Assembly: GCA_030424825.1 (NCBI GenBank)
Contig: JAUHWE010000092.1
Span: 1 to 11,149, forward strand
Origin: Verrucomicrobiia bacterium
GTDB taxonomy: Bacteria; Verrucomicrobiota; Verrucomicrobiia; Opitutales; Opitutaceae
Direction of reading: 5' to 3'
Length of the DNA stretch: 11,149 nucleotides
A program made the translations under genes and the position numbers. Numbering within the stretch: the first letter of the stretch is position 1; every line of letters begins with the position of its first letter. Of the stretch, positions 1-5,430 are shown piece by piece. The notes under the pieces were generated by a model, which was not told where the DNA came from, made no database searches, and saw only the letters and a list, made by a program, of their open reading frames with translations.

Positions 1-387
1 CCAAGTGAAGATCTGCTCGTTAAACGCGCCAAAACGAGCCCTCACCGAATCAATAGGCGTCACAACTCGCATTCGCCTAAACCGGTAGCTCGTAACGAAA
101 TAGTTCAGCAGATAGCCCACCGCATTACCGAAAAAGATGAGCGATACCAGAGCACCATCCGTGTAGGCCTTTCCCGCCGCTCCCGTAAAGGTCCAAGCGC
201 TGAACTGGGTCATGAACGCCGAAGCGCCGACCATCCACCACAGCATGCTTCCACCCCCTCGGAAGTAGTCGCTCGAATCGCTGCTGAAGCTCTTGTACAC
301 GAACCCGATGCCAAACATGAACACCAGGTAAAAGGCGAGAACACCGAGGTCCCACAGGGTAAGATTAGTGCCGTAAACGGTTTCCAT
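1..387 (-). CDS. Sodium:solute symporter (SSS family), N-terminal part, runs off left edge
   Basis: This is the first 129 codons of a membrane transporter. The frame stays open to base 1, so the C-terminal three quarters lie outside the window. The ATG at 387-385 starts METVYGTNLTLWDLGVLAF. Three hydrophobic segments are visible at about residues 11-31, 47-69 and 79-100. The stretch YFRGGGSMLWWMVGASAF followed by MTQFSAWTFTGAAGKAYTDG is the conserved first-helix region of the sodium:solute symporter family, which couples uptake of sugars, acids or other organics to sodium entry. The loop RFRRMRVVTPIDSVRARFG is also typical of the family. The substrate cannot be read from this part. The gene is divergent from the PQQ-like propeller gene, so the two may share a control region. 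Family assignment is firm; substrate is unknown. Confidence 0.88.
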   Translation of the reverse strand, partial: METVYGTNLTLWDLGVLAFYLVFMFGIGFVYKSFSSDSSDYFRGGGSMLWWMVGASAFMTQFSAWTFTGAAGKAYTDGALVSLIFFGNAVGYLLNYFVTSYRFRRMRVVTPIDSVRARFGAFNEQIFTW

Positions 388-682
388 AGTTTATAATTAT
401 TAAGAATTAGGGACAGGGTGCGTGTCTGGAAATTCACGCTAAGGGGCAAAGGGGTCAACAACGACCGGATATCTAGATACAAATGGGTTTTAGAGGCGGT
501 GGCAATTCGATTTATAGATTTATAAATATTAGTTAGTCGAGAAATTTCTACGCCATAGTTGAATTCCCCGTCGACTGAAAAATCGCTGAATGCGCCGCTT
601 CGCCTGAAAAAGCACCAGTCGGCGAGCTTCAGTTCCTCGGAGATTGACCCGCGTATCGACTTCGGTTGGCATGCTCCCCAAT
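388..682. promoter_or_regulatory. Divergent intergenic region between symporter and PQQ-like gene
   Basis: About 295 bases separate two divergent starts, so promoters for both genes should lie here, although I cannot place confident -35/-10 boxes. Visible structure: a perfect 10-bp palindrome TATCTAGATA at 470-479; a tandem 8-bp direct repeat GATTTATA at 509-516 and 517-524 running into the palindrome TTTATAAA; and AT-rich DNA around 505-540. The palindrome is a plausible operator for a repressor governing both genes, but that is inference only. Confidence 0.35.
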
Positions 683-2164
683 ATGCGGACTTTTCTCTCC
701 CACGCCTCAACTCAACTCCTTTTCCCCCTCTCCCTATCTCTGACTCCGCTACTTGTCGCACAAACGTTCGAGGACCCCAGCCCTCCCGTCGTTCACGAAA
801 TTGAAGATCGACCCGCCCCCCAGCCGGTTATCCACCCCGAGCTCACCTTTCACGCGCCTCCCAAGCCGCTCCATCCCGACGCGGTTTCTGAGGATTGGAT
901 GGATTTCATCGGCCCGACACACAACGCCATCTCTCGCGAAACCCATCTGCTCAAAGAGTTTGGTACTGATGCCCTCGCTATCGTGTGGGAAGTCGCTAAA
1001 GGCGAAGGCTATGCCGCTCCCGCCGTTATCGGGAGCCGCGTCATTCTCTTCCACCGGATTGGCAACAAGGAAGTGGTGGAGTGCCTGCACGCCGAAACGG
1101 GTCAACGTTACTGGAAATTCGCCTACCCTACGAACTACAAGGACCGGTACGGATTTGGCAATGGCCCCCGTTGCCAGCCGATCAGTGACGGGCAATTCGT
1201 CTACACCTACGGCGTCGAGGCAAAACTCAGCTGTCTCGATGTGGCAACCGGTCAACTCGTTTGGCAACGGGATCTGAAAACCGAGTTTGGGCACACCTTG
1301 GACTTTTTCGGGGCAACCGCCACTCCCTTGCTCGAAGGCAATCGTGTCATCGTCAATGTGGGAGCCCCCGGCGGTCCCTGTGTGGCCGCGTTTGACAAGG
1401 ACACCGGCGCCATGCGTTGGGGATCCGGATCGCAATGGGGTCCTAGCTACGCGTCCCCCATCCCCGCGGACACCCAAGCCGGTCGGCGGGTTTTCGTATT
1501 CGCCGGAGGGGAGAGTCGTCCCGCCACGGGCGGCCTTCTGGTCATAAATCCGGAAAATGGAAAGATCGACGGTAGCTTCCCCTGGAGAGGAAAACGATAC
1601 GAATCGGTCAACGCATCCTCTCCTGTGATCGTCGACAACCAAGTCTACATCTCGGAATGCTACGGTGCAGGCGGCGCCCTCGTTCGCATCGAAAGCGATG
1701 GTTCCTGCTCAAAAATCTGGACCAACGAGATTCTCAACACCCATTTCATGACAGCGATCCACAAGGACGGTTACTTGTATGGAATTGATGGGCACGGTCC
1801 GCAAAATGCACCCATTGTTTGTATCGAACTCGAGACCGGCAAGGAGATGTGGCGCACCGAGCCCGAGTGGATCACCCCCGTTTCCAGCAATGGCCGAGAA
1901 CAGGAATACAATCTCGCCCCCGCGCTCGCCTCCTTTCTCCTCGTCGATGGACGCTGCCTGGTATTGGGCCAATACGGACACCTCGCCTGGATCGATCTCA
2001 ACCCGACAGAATACCGTGAGCTCGATCGCACCCATCTCTTCCTGGCCCGTCAAACCTGGGCCCTCCCCACCCTCAGCAAAGGCCTCCTCTACATCGGCCA
2101 AAACGACAAAGGTGTCGACGGCTCCGCTACCCGCCTCATCTGCTACGATTTACGGGCCGAATAA
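683..2164 (+). CDS. Secreted PQQ-binding-like beta-propeller repeat protein
   Basis: This 493-residue protein is probably exported to the periplasm. From the ATG at 683 it begins MRTFLSHAS, with a hydrophobic core at about 11-25 and a likely cleavage after VA at about 25-26. An ATG at 671 and a TTG at 644 are in-frame alternatives; 683 gives the most normal signal peptide. The mature part carries repeated PQQ-like blade signatures of the form (C/x)-x-D/E-x-x-TG-x-x-x-W: CLHAETGQRYW (about 134), CLDVATGQLVW (about 184), AFDKDTGAMRW and CIELETGKEMW. That fits an eight-bladed BamB/quinoprotein-like propeller. Such proteins are very common in Verrucomicrobiota and Planctomycetota. No haem-binding motif or clear quinoprotein dehydrogenase active site is seen, so enzymatic activity is doubtful; a binding or scaffold role is more likely. 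It is divergent from the symporter. GC is high (about 60% in sampled lines). Confidence 0.85.
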   Translation: MRTFLSHASTQLLFPLSLSLTPLLVAQTFEDPSPPVVHEIEDRPAPQPVIHPELTFHAPPKPLHPDAVSEDWMDFIGPTHNAISRETHLLKEFGTDALAIVWEVAKGEGYAAPAVIGSRVILFHRIGNKEVVECLHAETGQRYWKFAYPTNYKDRYGFGNGPRCQPISDGQFVYTYGVEAKLSCLDVATGQLVWQRDLKTEFGHTLDFFGATATPLLEGNRVIVNVGAPGGPCVAAFDKDTGAMRWGSGSQWGPSYASPIPADTQAGRRVFVFAGGESRPATGGLLVINPENGKIDGSFPWRGKRYESVNASSPVIVDNQVYISECYGAGGALVRIESDGSCSKIWTNEILNTHFMTAIHKDGYLYGIDGHGPQNAPIVCIELETGKEMWRTEPEWITPVSSNGREQEYNLAPALASFLLVDGRCLVLGQYGHLAWIDLNPTEYRELDRTHLFLARQTWALPTLSKGLLYIGQNDKGVDGSATRLICYDLRAE

Positions 2165-2238
2165 AAAACCGCGTAGCATTTGAGATCGCCCAGCTACCCC
2201 TATTTGCAAACCAAACTGCTGGATACACTGCTACACCG

Positions 2239-2277
2239 TTCGCAGGAGCGACCCCGGGAGCGCAAAGCCTCCGCTTG
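2239..2277. repeat. REP-like GC-rich palindromic patch
   Basis: The stretch contains GGAGCG next to the CCCGGG palindrome, then GGAGCGCAAAGCCTCCGC, where GGAG and CTCC can pair around an 8-nt loop. It lies in non-coding DNA downstream of the PQQ-like gene. GC-rich intergenic palindromes of this kind are often dispersed REP elements. Only one copy is visible here, so the repeat nature is a guess. Confidence 0.3.
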
Positions 2278-2283
2278 GCAGTC

Positions 2284-2570
2284 TTAAGAATCAATCGCCG
2301 CATGAACCGCTCGAACGAATCCGTAGTTTGGCAGCTCCTGCGGCAGCCCGCCCCTGTTGCGCTTCTCCAAGTAGACGAGAAATCGTTTGATCCACTCCGG
2401 ACTCCAATTCTTGTCAAAGGCCCGCCGGAGCTCCGCAAGATGGCCAAAGCGCCCGGGCGCGATTAAGCCATTCCGGGCAGTACGATTCGCGCCTCATACA
2501 ACAAGGGGTTGAGGTTAGGTTCCAGACGGATAACCAAGGAACAGCCGCTATGGTTATCCGCCAGGAAGAA
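2284..2570 (-). pseudogene. Decayed coding remnant, unrecognised protein
   Basis: No intact ORF exists here, but the minus strand holds protein-like pieces in two frames. The downstream piece (2493 down to 2284, ending in TAA) is a 69-codon open stretch reading ...FGHLAELRRAFDKNWSPEW, then ...RFLVYLEKRNRGGLPQELP, ending ...VRAVHAAIDS. Its amphipathic, charged composition looks like real protein. Just upstream, in another frame, is ...LEPNLNPLLYEARIVLPGMA, broken by a stop near 2465 where the frames would join. There is no plausible start codon. I interpret it as the C-terminal end of a frameshifted, truncated gene. I do not recognise the family, and it could still be chance reading of non-coding DNA. 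Confidence 0.35.
2527..2560. repeat. Perfect 10-bp inverted repeat CGGATAACCA/TGGTTATCCG, with a third copy nearby
   Basis: CGGATAACCA at 2527-2536 and TGGTTATCCG at 2551-2560 are perfect inverted arms around a 14-nt spacer. The same 10-mer recurs in direct orientation at 2626-2635, at the left edge of the low-GC island. The spacer also shares the short string ACAGCCGC with 2584-2591. This could be a hairpin, a protein-binding site or a recombination scar. The function is not readable from the sequence. Confidence 0.6.
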
Positions 2571-2687
2571 CCTCTAAGTCGTTGACAGCCGCAACGCGAG
2601 TAAGTATTTTCCCTTACAATTGAGTCGGATAACCAAAGTCAGTTAAACCCACAAATCCGTCGCTCAATAAGACTGTTAGCAGATGTA

Positions 2688-2900
2688 GTGAAAAAGAAGT
2701 TACGAAAGATCGTTGTCGATAATTTGACCTTCTTTTGGTCAATCCGAGAGATGGACTGGCCAACGCACCAACTCACAGTTTGGGATGAGAAGGAAAAGAA
2801 TAATCCATTCTTAATCTCACCTATGAATTGCCCAGAACCTATTACCCCCAAGGAAGTAGCTAATCGAATATCCGATGAATTATCAACGAAGCAAAATTAG
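2688..2900 (+). CDS. Small hypothetical protein (70 aa), accessory island
   Basis: This is a small, probably cytoplasmic protein of unknown function. The GTG at 2688 starts MKKKLRKIVVDNLTFFWSI; the frame is open upstream to about 2605 but offers no better start. Visible pattern: a basic N-terminus, a beta-rich core with RKIVVDN, F.W.I and LTVWD, and a C-terminal EPITPKEVANRISDEL that looks like a short helix. The order R-K-I-x-V-D...W...VWD...ITPK-x-VA-x-x-I reminds me of small orphan proteins seen in many bacterial genomes, but I cannot name a domain. It is low GC like the following genes, and a long imperfect hairpin begins 8 nt after its stop. It is the first gene of the island. Confidence 0.55.
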   Translation: MKKKLRKIVVDNLTFFWSIREMDWPTHQLTVWDEKEKNNPFLISPMNCPEPITPKEVANRISDELSTKQN

Positions 2901-2907
2901 GAAGCTA

Positions 2908-2946
2908 TGCGAATCAGCTTTCTCCTTGTTCGAAAGAAGATTCGCA
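2908..2946 (+). repeat. Imperfect hairpin following the 70-aa gene
   Basis: TGCGAATC (2908-2915) pairs perfectly with GATTCGCA (2939-2946). After a 2x2 internal loop, CTTTC (2918-2922) pairs with GAAAG (2932-2936) around a 9-nt loop. It begins 8 nt after a stop codon and lacks a T-tract on the plus strand, so it is not a textbook intrinsic terminator. It may act as one, protect a 3' end, or be a recombination structure. Confidence 0.5.
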
Positions 2947-2955
2947 CATCAAGTC

Positions 2956-2968
2956 AGTTGTCACAACT
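2956..2968. promoter_or_regulatory. Odd-centred palindrome AGTTGT-C-ACAACT upstream of the RusA-like gene
   Basis: This is a perfect 6-bp inverted repeat around a single central C, placed 50 bases before the start at 3019. Short odd-centred palindromes in a gene's upstream region are common dimeric-repressor sites. No known regulator is implied. It is followed at 2971-2985 by a second hairpin, GAGGG-TTGCG-CCCTC. Confidence 0.35.
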
Positions 2969-2970
2969 CC

Positions 2971-2985
2971 GAGGGTTGCGCCCTC
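2971..2985 (+). repeat. Small hairpin GAGGG-TTGCG-CCCTC
   Basis: This is a 5-bp GC-rich stem, extendable to 6 bp with a T-G wobble. It shares its GAGGG...GCCCTC core with the stronger hairpin at 3608-3625, after the next gene. The two may be diverged copies of one intergenic element. It lies 33 nt before the RusA-like start. Confidence 0.4.
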
Positions 2986-3018
2986 TGCGCGTGAAACTTC
3001 TGCTTTACTTAGAAAATA

Positions 3019-3579
3019 ATGAGATTCACCCTGCACTACAGAGGATTGCTTAAATCAAATGGAAATCCGGCACATAAGCATCAAATTCGAAAAATCTTCC
3101 ATTCGCAACTAAGCCAGCTTTGGTCACAACCCCCGTTAAGCGACCATTCTGAATATTTGAAACCACGAAATAAGGATGGCGATTATTCACTCCAAAGAAC
3201 TTTAGGTGACTTTGTATTCGCACCGTTAGTTTGCGAAGAGATGAATGTGATTGCAGAGCTCGATCTCGTGATCCTACGTCCCGAAGCACCTGGAAATTTA
3301 TTAACACAAGGGGGTGACATAGACAACAGAATGAAGACGCTTTTTGATGCCTTAACGATGCCGCGTCATACAAATGCTATTCCAAGTGGTACGAAGCAAG
3401 AGGACATCGAGAAACCATTTTTCTACTGCCTTCTCGAGGACGACAACCTTGTAATAGCATTGTCGGTCAAAACGGATCAATTACTCGAGCCTGTAGAAGA
3501 CTCTTCATTGGTTGATGTCTCAATAGAGGTCAGAACAAAAGTCACCAGGCTCACAATAGGAAACCAAAATTTTGCATAG
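3019..3579 (+). CDS. RusA-like putative endonuclease (186 aa), stand-alone
   Basis: I infer a small DNA nuclease of the RusA fold. E. coli RusA cuts Holliday junctions using acidic residues in RRRDLDNLQKAAFDAL and in LDDAQVV. Here GGDIDNRMKTLFDAL (98-112) and LLEDDNLVIALSVK (138-151) reproduce both motifs in order. D100, D102 and D141/D142 are the predicted metal ligands, and K106 and D110 match the D-x-D-N-x-x-K-x-x-x-D-A-L pattern. At 186 residues it is longer than RusA (about 120). The extra parts are an N-terminal MRFTLHYRGLLKSNGNPAHK, a helix with FHSQLSQLWSQPPL (27-40), and an insert between the two catalytic motifs. The ATG at 3019 is preceded by an in-frame TAG at 3010-3012, so the start is secure. 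No phage replication or late-gene neighbours are present, so it is not an obvious prophage RusA. The motif match is seen directly; activity and substrate are inference. Confidence 0.65.
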   Translation: MRFTLHYRGLLKSNGNPAHKHQIRKIFHSQLSQLWSQPPLSDHSEYLKPRNKDGDYSLQRTLGDFVFAPLVCEEMNVIAELDLVILRPEAPGNLLTQGGDIDNRMKTLFDALTMPRHTNAIPSGTKQEDIEKPFFYCLLEDDNLVIALSVKTDQLLEPVEDSSLVDVSIEVRTKVTRLTIGNQNFA

Positions 3580-3600
3580 AAAAAGCCTAACTAATCAGTC

Positions 3601-3632
3601 GAGTCGACGAGGGCTCACGCCCTCGCCGACTC
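3601..3632 (+). repeat. Strong imperfect hairpin after the RusA-like gene
   Basis: GAGTCG (3601-3606) pairs with CGACTC (3627-3632). After one A/C mismatch, CGAGGGC (3608-3614) pairs with GCCCTCG (3619-3625) around a 4-nt TCAC loop. There is no T-tract. It starts 21 nt after the stop of the RusA-like gene and may act as a terminator or a dispersed palindromic element. Its core resembles the hairpin at 2971-2985. Confidence 0.6.
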
Positions 3633-3645
3633 ACTCCAGCGTTCC

Positions 3646-3680
3646 ACACAGAATAGTGTTGCCATAATACACACATTGTG
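3646..3680. promoter_or_regulatory. Cluster of ACAC/GTGT half-sites, candidate toxin-antitoxin operator
   Basis: Directly upstream of the toxin gene lie ACAC (3646-3649), GTGT (3656-3659), ACACAC (3669-3674) and TGTG (3677-3680). They form nested inverted repeats such as GTGT-9-ACAC and CACA-T-TGTG. CATAAT (3663-3668) could be a -10 box. Ribbon-helix-helix antitoxins usually repress their own operon by binding paired short half-sites near the promoter, so this is a reasonable operator candidate. The role is inferred from position and symmetry only. Confidence 0.4.
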
Positions 3681-3688
3681 CATCTTTC

Positions 3689-3961
3689 ATGCTCATGGTT
3701 TATGATTGGGATCCTGAGAAAGAAGAATGGCTCAACGAAAACCGGAATCTGAGTTTCCTACACGTTCTTTACCACATTGACCGGGGTGATCTCTTAGACG
3801 TAAGAGAGCATGCCAATAAGGCGAAGTATCCTCACCAAAAGGTCCTAATCGTTAAAATGAATGATTACGTCTATGCGGTTCCATTCGTTGAGGATGGCGA
3901 GACTTGGTTTTTGAAAACGATTATTCCCAGTAGAAAAGAAACGAAAAGGTATTTGAAATGA
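3689..3961 (+). CDS. BrnT-like toxin of a type II toxin-antitoxin pair
   Basis: This 90-residue protein resembles BrnT toxins, which are small RelE-fold ribonucleases that inhibit translation. The opening VYDWDPEKEEWLNENRNLSF matches the BrnT start pattern (aromatic-D/E-W-D-x-x-K). The C-terminal KTIIPSRKETKRYL matches the family's 'I-I-x-x-R-x-x-x-x-x-E/K-x-x-x-Y' end. The middle (KVLIVKMNDYVYAVPFVED) gives the expected beta strands. The ATG at 3695 (MVYDWDP) is an equally good start and fits family length better. The stop overlaps the next start in an ATGA arrangement, so the two are translationally coupled, and toxin-first order is usual for BrnTA. Low GC marks it as part of the island. 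It could alternatively be classed with other BrnT/DUF4258-type toxins. Confidence 0.7.
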   Translation: MLMVYDWDPEKEEWLNENRNLSFLHVLYHIDRGDLLDVREHANKAKYPHQKVLIVKMNDYVYAVPFVEDGETWFLKTIIPSRKETKRYLK

Positions 3962-4230
3962 AGGCATTAAAATTAGAACAGGAAGAGAAAGAACTACTCG
4001 AAGAATTGGAAAGAGATGAATGGGTATCCACTCTCTCATCACCCAAGGATCTGAAGCAGTTTCAAGAAGCCGCGAAGAACACTCTAAAGAAGGACAAAAG
4101 AGTGAATATTCGCATTAGCGAACGCGATCTGACCTCAATCCAGAAAATCGCGCTTGAAGAAGGTATCCCTTACCAGACTTTTATATCGAGCCTACTCCAC
4201 AAATACGTGAACAAAAAGTTCAAAATATAA
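3958..4230 (+). CDS. BrnA/CopG-like ribbon-helix-helix antitoxin
   Basis: This is the partner of the upstream toxin and starts inside its stop codon (ATGA). In the 90 residues the first 45 are acidic and helical (KLEQEEKELLEELERDEW), which is the usual toxin-binding part. The C-terminal half is a ribbon-helix-helix DNA-binding domain: strand KRVNIRIS (47-54), helix about 55-69 (ERDLTSIQKIALEEG), turn, and helix 71-86 (PYQTFISSLLHKYVNK). The P-Y-Q-T-F-I-S-S-L-L-H-K-Y turn and helix is very typical of CopG-like antitoxins of the COG5304/BrnA kind. It likely neutralises the toxin and represses the operon, with the ACAC/GTGT sites upstream as the presumed target. GC is very low (about a third in its first 60 bases). 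The TA assignment is confident; the exact family name is less so. Confidence 0.78.
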   Translation: MKALKLEQEEKELLEELERDEWVSTLSSPKDLKQFQEAAKNTLKKDKRVNIRISERDLTSIQKIALEEGIPYQTFISSLLHKYVNKKFKI

Positions 4231-4261
4231 TCGGGCGGTCCTGGGAACCCGGACGAGCCGA
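4231..4261 (+). repeat. Imperfect hairpin after the toxin-antitoxin pair
   Basis: TCGG (4231-4234) pairs with CCGA (4258-4261). After a 3x3 internal loop, GTCC (4238-4241) pairs with GGAC (4251-4254), followed by two more G-C pairs. It begins at the base after the antitoxin stop codon and has no T-tract. It has the same bipartite stem layout as the hairpins after the two preceding genes. Confidence 0.45.
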
Positions 4262-4295
4262 CTTCCAAACCTTGGCGTACGTACGACGAAAATAG

Positions 4296-4439
4296 ATGGA
4301 CGAGATCAAACAAAGCCATGATTGGTATATCTCTCAGCGCAATGGCAACTGGGATGACGGTTTGGGCGTGAAGGTCGAAACGATTGGGTTCATTTCAAGA
4401 AAGAAGAGAATCCGCTTAGTGGATACAGAGGGCCACTGA
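4296..4439 (+). CDS. Possible 47-aa ORF or gene fragment
   Basis: The ATG at 4296 is directly preceded by an in-frame TAG, and the frame ends at TGA 4437-4439. The product starts MDEIKQSHDWYISQRNGNWD and ends with the basic stretch ISRKKRIRLVDTEGH. The composition is protein-like and the GC is intermediate. There is no ribosome binding site and I recognise no family. It may be a small protein of the island or the leftover of a longer gene. Confidence 0.3.
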   Translation: MDEIKQSHDWYISQRNGNWDDGLGVKVETIGFISRKKRIRLVDTEGH

Positions 4440-4650
4440 AGCTAGAGGAAACATTGAGTACACGTGCCAGCTTCAAGCTCTACCGCCGCGCCATACGGCT
4501 TCGAGACGTAGCTGAATCGTGGTCGAGCCACAGGTACGACGGGAAACCGAAGATCTCCGGGTTGACCCGCAACCAACACCCTCGATTCGCCCGAGCCCGT
4601 CACTCAATTTTTAAGCTGACGCCCCCGTCGCTTTACTTTAGCACTATCCC
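4440..4650. other. Non-coding stretch, right flank of the accessory island
   Basis: I see no gene here. GC rises from the low island value back to that of the DoxX gene. A 7-bp inverted repeat, TGAAGCT (4436-4442) and AGCTTCA (4469-4475), spans about 40 bases. The open frame starting at the TTG near 4454 has arginine/serine-rich composition and overlaps the DoxX start, and I do not regard it as a gene. Confidence 0.4.
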
Positions 4651-5031
4651 ATGAAATATCTCCCTCACGTTGCTTCGGTTATTCTCGGCCTGCTATTTCT
4701 GATGGCGTCCCTCATGTTTCTTTTCGGGTTGGCGCCCAATCCGGAGTTTCCAGAGGGAACCCCAATTGCAATGTTCACGGGGGCGTTCGGACCCACGGGA
4801 TACATGGCCTTTGTTAAGGTCTGCGAACTGATAGGTGGAATTCTAGTGATGATTCCTAGAACTCGAAATTTCGGTCTTCTTATCCTGGGACCCATCATCA
4901 TCAATATCATCGCCTTCCACATCTTCATCACCAGTGGTTCAGGTCTGCTCGAACCGATGACAATCGCGATCGCAGTGTGCGCGCTCTACCTTCTCTGGGA
5001 TGCCCGACGCAAGTTTATGACATTGGCCTGA
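4651..5031 (+). CDS. DoxX-like small integral membrane protein
   Basis: This 126-residue protein has four predicted membrane helices at about 5-27, 47-68, 72-93 and 99-118. The layout, a first helix ending near FLFG, a short PNPEFPEG loop, a GPTGYMAFVKVCELIGGILV helix with an acidic residue, and a final WDARR end, matches the DoxX/DoxD-like superfamily of four-helix membrane proteins. Some DoxX members act with thiosulfate or quinone redox partners, but for most, including this one, no function is known. The start ATG at 4651 has CC directly before it and no Shine-Dalgarno sequence. GC is high, so it lies outside the island. It is 109 bp before the sulfur-carrier gene on the same strand; a functional link to sulfur metabolism is tempting but unproven. 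Confidence 0.75.
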   Translation: MKYLPHVASVILGLLFLMASLMFLFGLAPNPEFPEGTPIAMFTGAFGPTGYMAFVKVCELIGGILVMIPRTRNFGLLILGPIIINIIAFHIFITSGSGLLEPMTIAIAVCALYLLWDARRKFMTLA

Positions 5032-5140
5032 GGCTCCGGAAATCGGCACGGCAGGCAGCCGCAAAAAATCAGCGTCTGCACAATCAATCGATTAGCGTTC
5101 CGGATTGCCTTGGTCGATATCTCAATACACACTCTCGACC

Positions 5141-5410
5141 ATGCCTCGCATCAGTTTCACACAAAACCTGCAGCGTCACGTTTCCTGCCCCGAAGTTTCT
5201 GTGGAGGGGACGACGATACGAGCGGCTCTCGAAAATGCATTTACCATCTACCCTAAGCTTCGAGGCTATATTCTCAATGACCAAGGCGGTCTCCATCGAC
5301 ACATGGCCGTGATCGTGAACGGGGAAGCTACCCTGGATCGCGAACGCCTCGCCGAGCCGGTCCACAGCAATGACGAAATCTATGTGATGCAAGCGCTCTC
5401 GGGAGGATAA
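5141..5410 (+). CDS. MoaD/ThiS family sulfur-carrier protein
   Basis: This 89-residue ubiquitin-like (beta-grasp) protein ends in the exposed Gly-Gly (88-89) that E1-like enzymes adenylate and convert to a thiocarboxylate in MoaD, ThiS and CysO. It belongs to the MoaD-like subgroup with the middle signature LRGYILNDQGGLHRHMAVIV (40-59), where N60-G61 follow, and the end QALSGG. The ATG at 5141 gives the normal family length; a TTG at 5105 would add 12 residues. No thiamine or molybdopterin gene is next to it. Its only close neighbour is the propeller gene 20 bp downstream, so it probably does not serve ThiS or MoaD roles. As far as I recall, this subgroup is often found beside such propeller ('exo-alpha-sialidase-like') genes. 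The sulfur acceptor is unknown. Confidence 0.85.
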   Translation: MPRISFTQNLQRHVSCPEVSVEGTTIRAALENAFTIYPKLRGYILNDQGGLHRHMAVIVNGEATLDRERLAEPVHSNDEIYVMQALSGG

Positions 5411-5430
5411 CCCATCAACACTTACCACCC

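Larger units (their letters stand above)
2165..2687. other. Gene-poor stretch between PQQ-like gene and accessory island
   Basis: About 520 bases hold no intact gene. They contain the REP-like patch near 2240-2277, the decayed minus-strand remnant at 2284-2570, and the CGGATAACCA repeats at 2527-2635. GC falls sharply around 2600-2640, which marks the left border of the accessory island. Short ORFs on both strands here have no recognisable features. Confidence 0.5.

Noticed and set aside
125..355. 76-aa minus-strand ORF at the left end
   Set aside because: It is an arginine/glycine-rich shadow of the symporter frame on the same strand, which is open to base 1 and clearly conserved.
749..1642. 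297-aa minus-strand ORF inside the PQQ-like gene
   Set aside because: It is antisense to a gene with clear signal peptide and propeller repeats; the long frame is a by-product of high GC and has no domain pattern.
2600..4270. Integron cassette array with attC sites
   Set aside because: GCCTAAC at 3586 fits the RYYYAAC box and GTTAAAC at 2642 fits GTTRRRY, but neither has its complementary partner at the other end of a hairpin, and there is no integrase. The structural similarity is kept as a finding, not a call.
4454..4654. 66-aa plus-strand ORF before the DoxX gene
   Set aside because: It has a TTG start, Arg/Ser-rich composition, no recognisable motif, and runs into the DoxX start codon.
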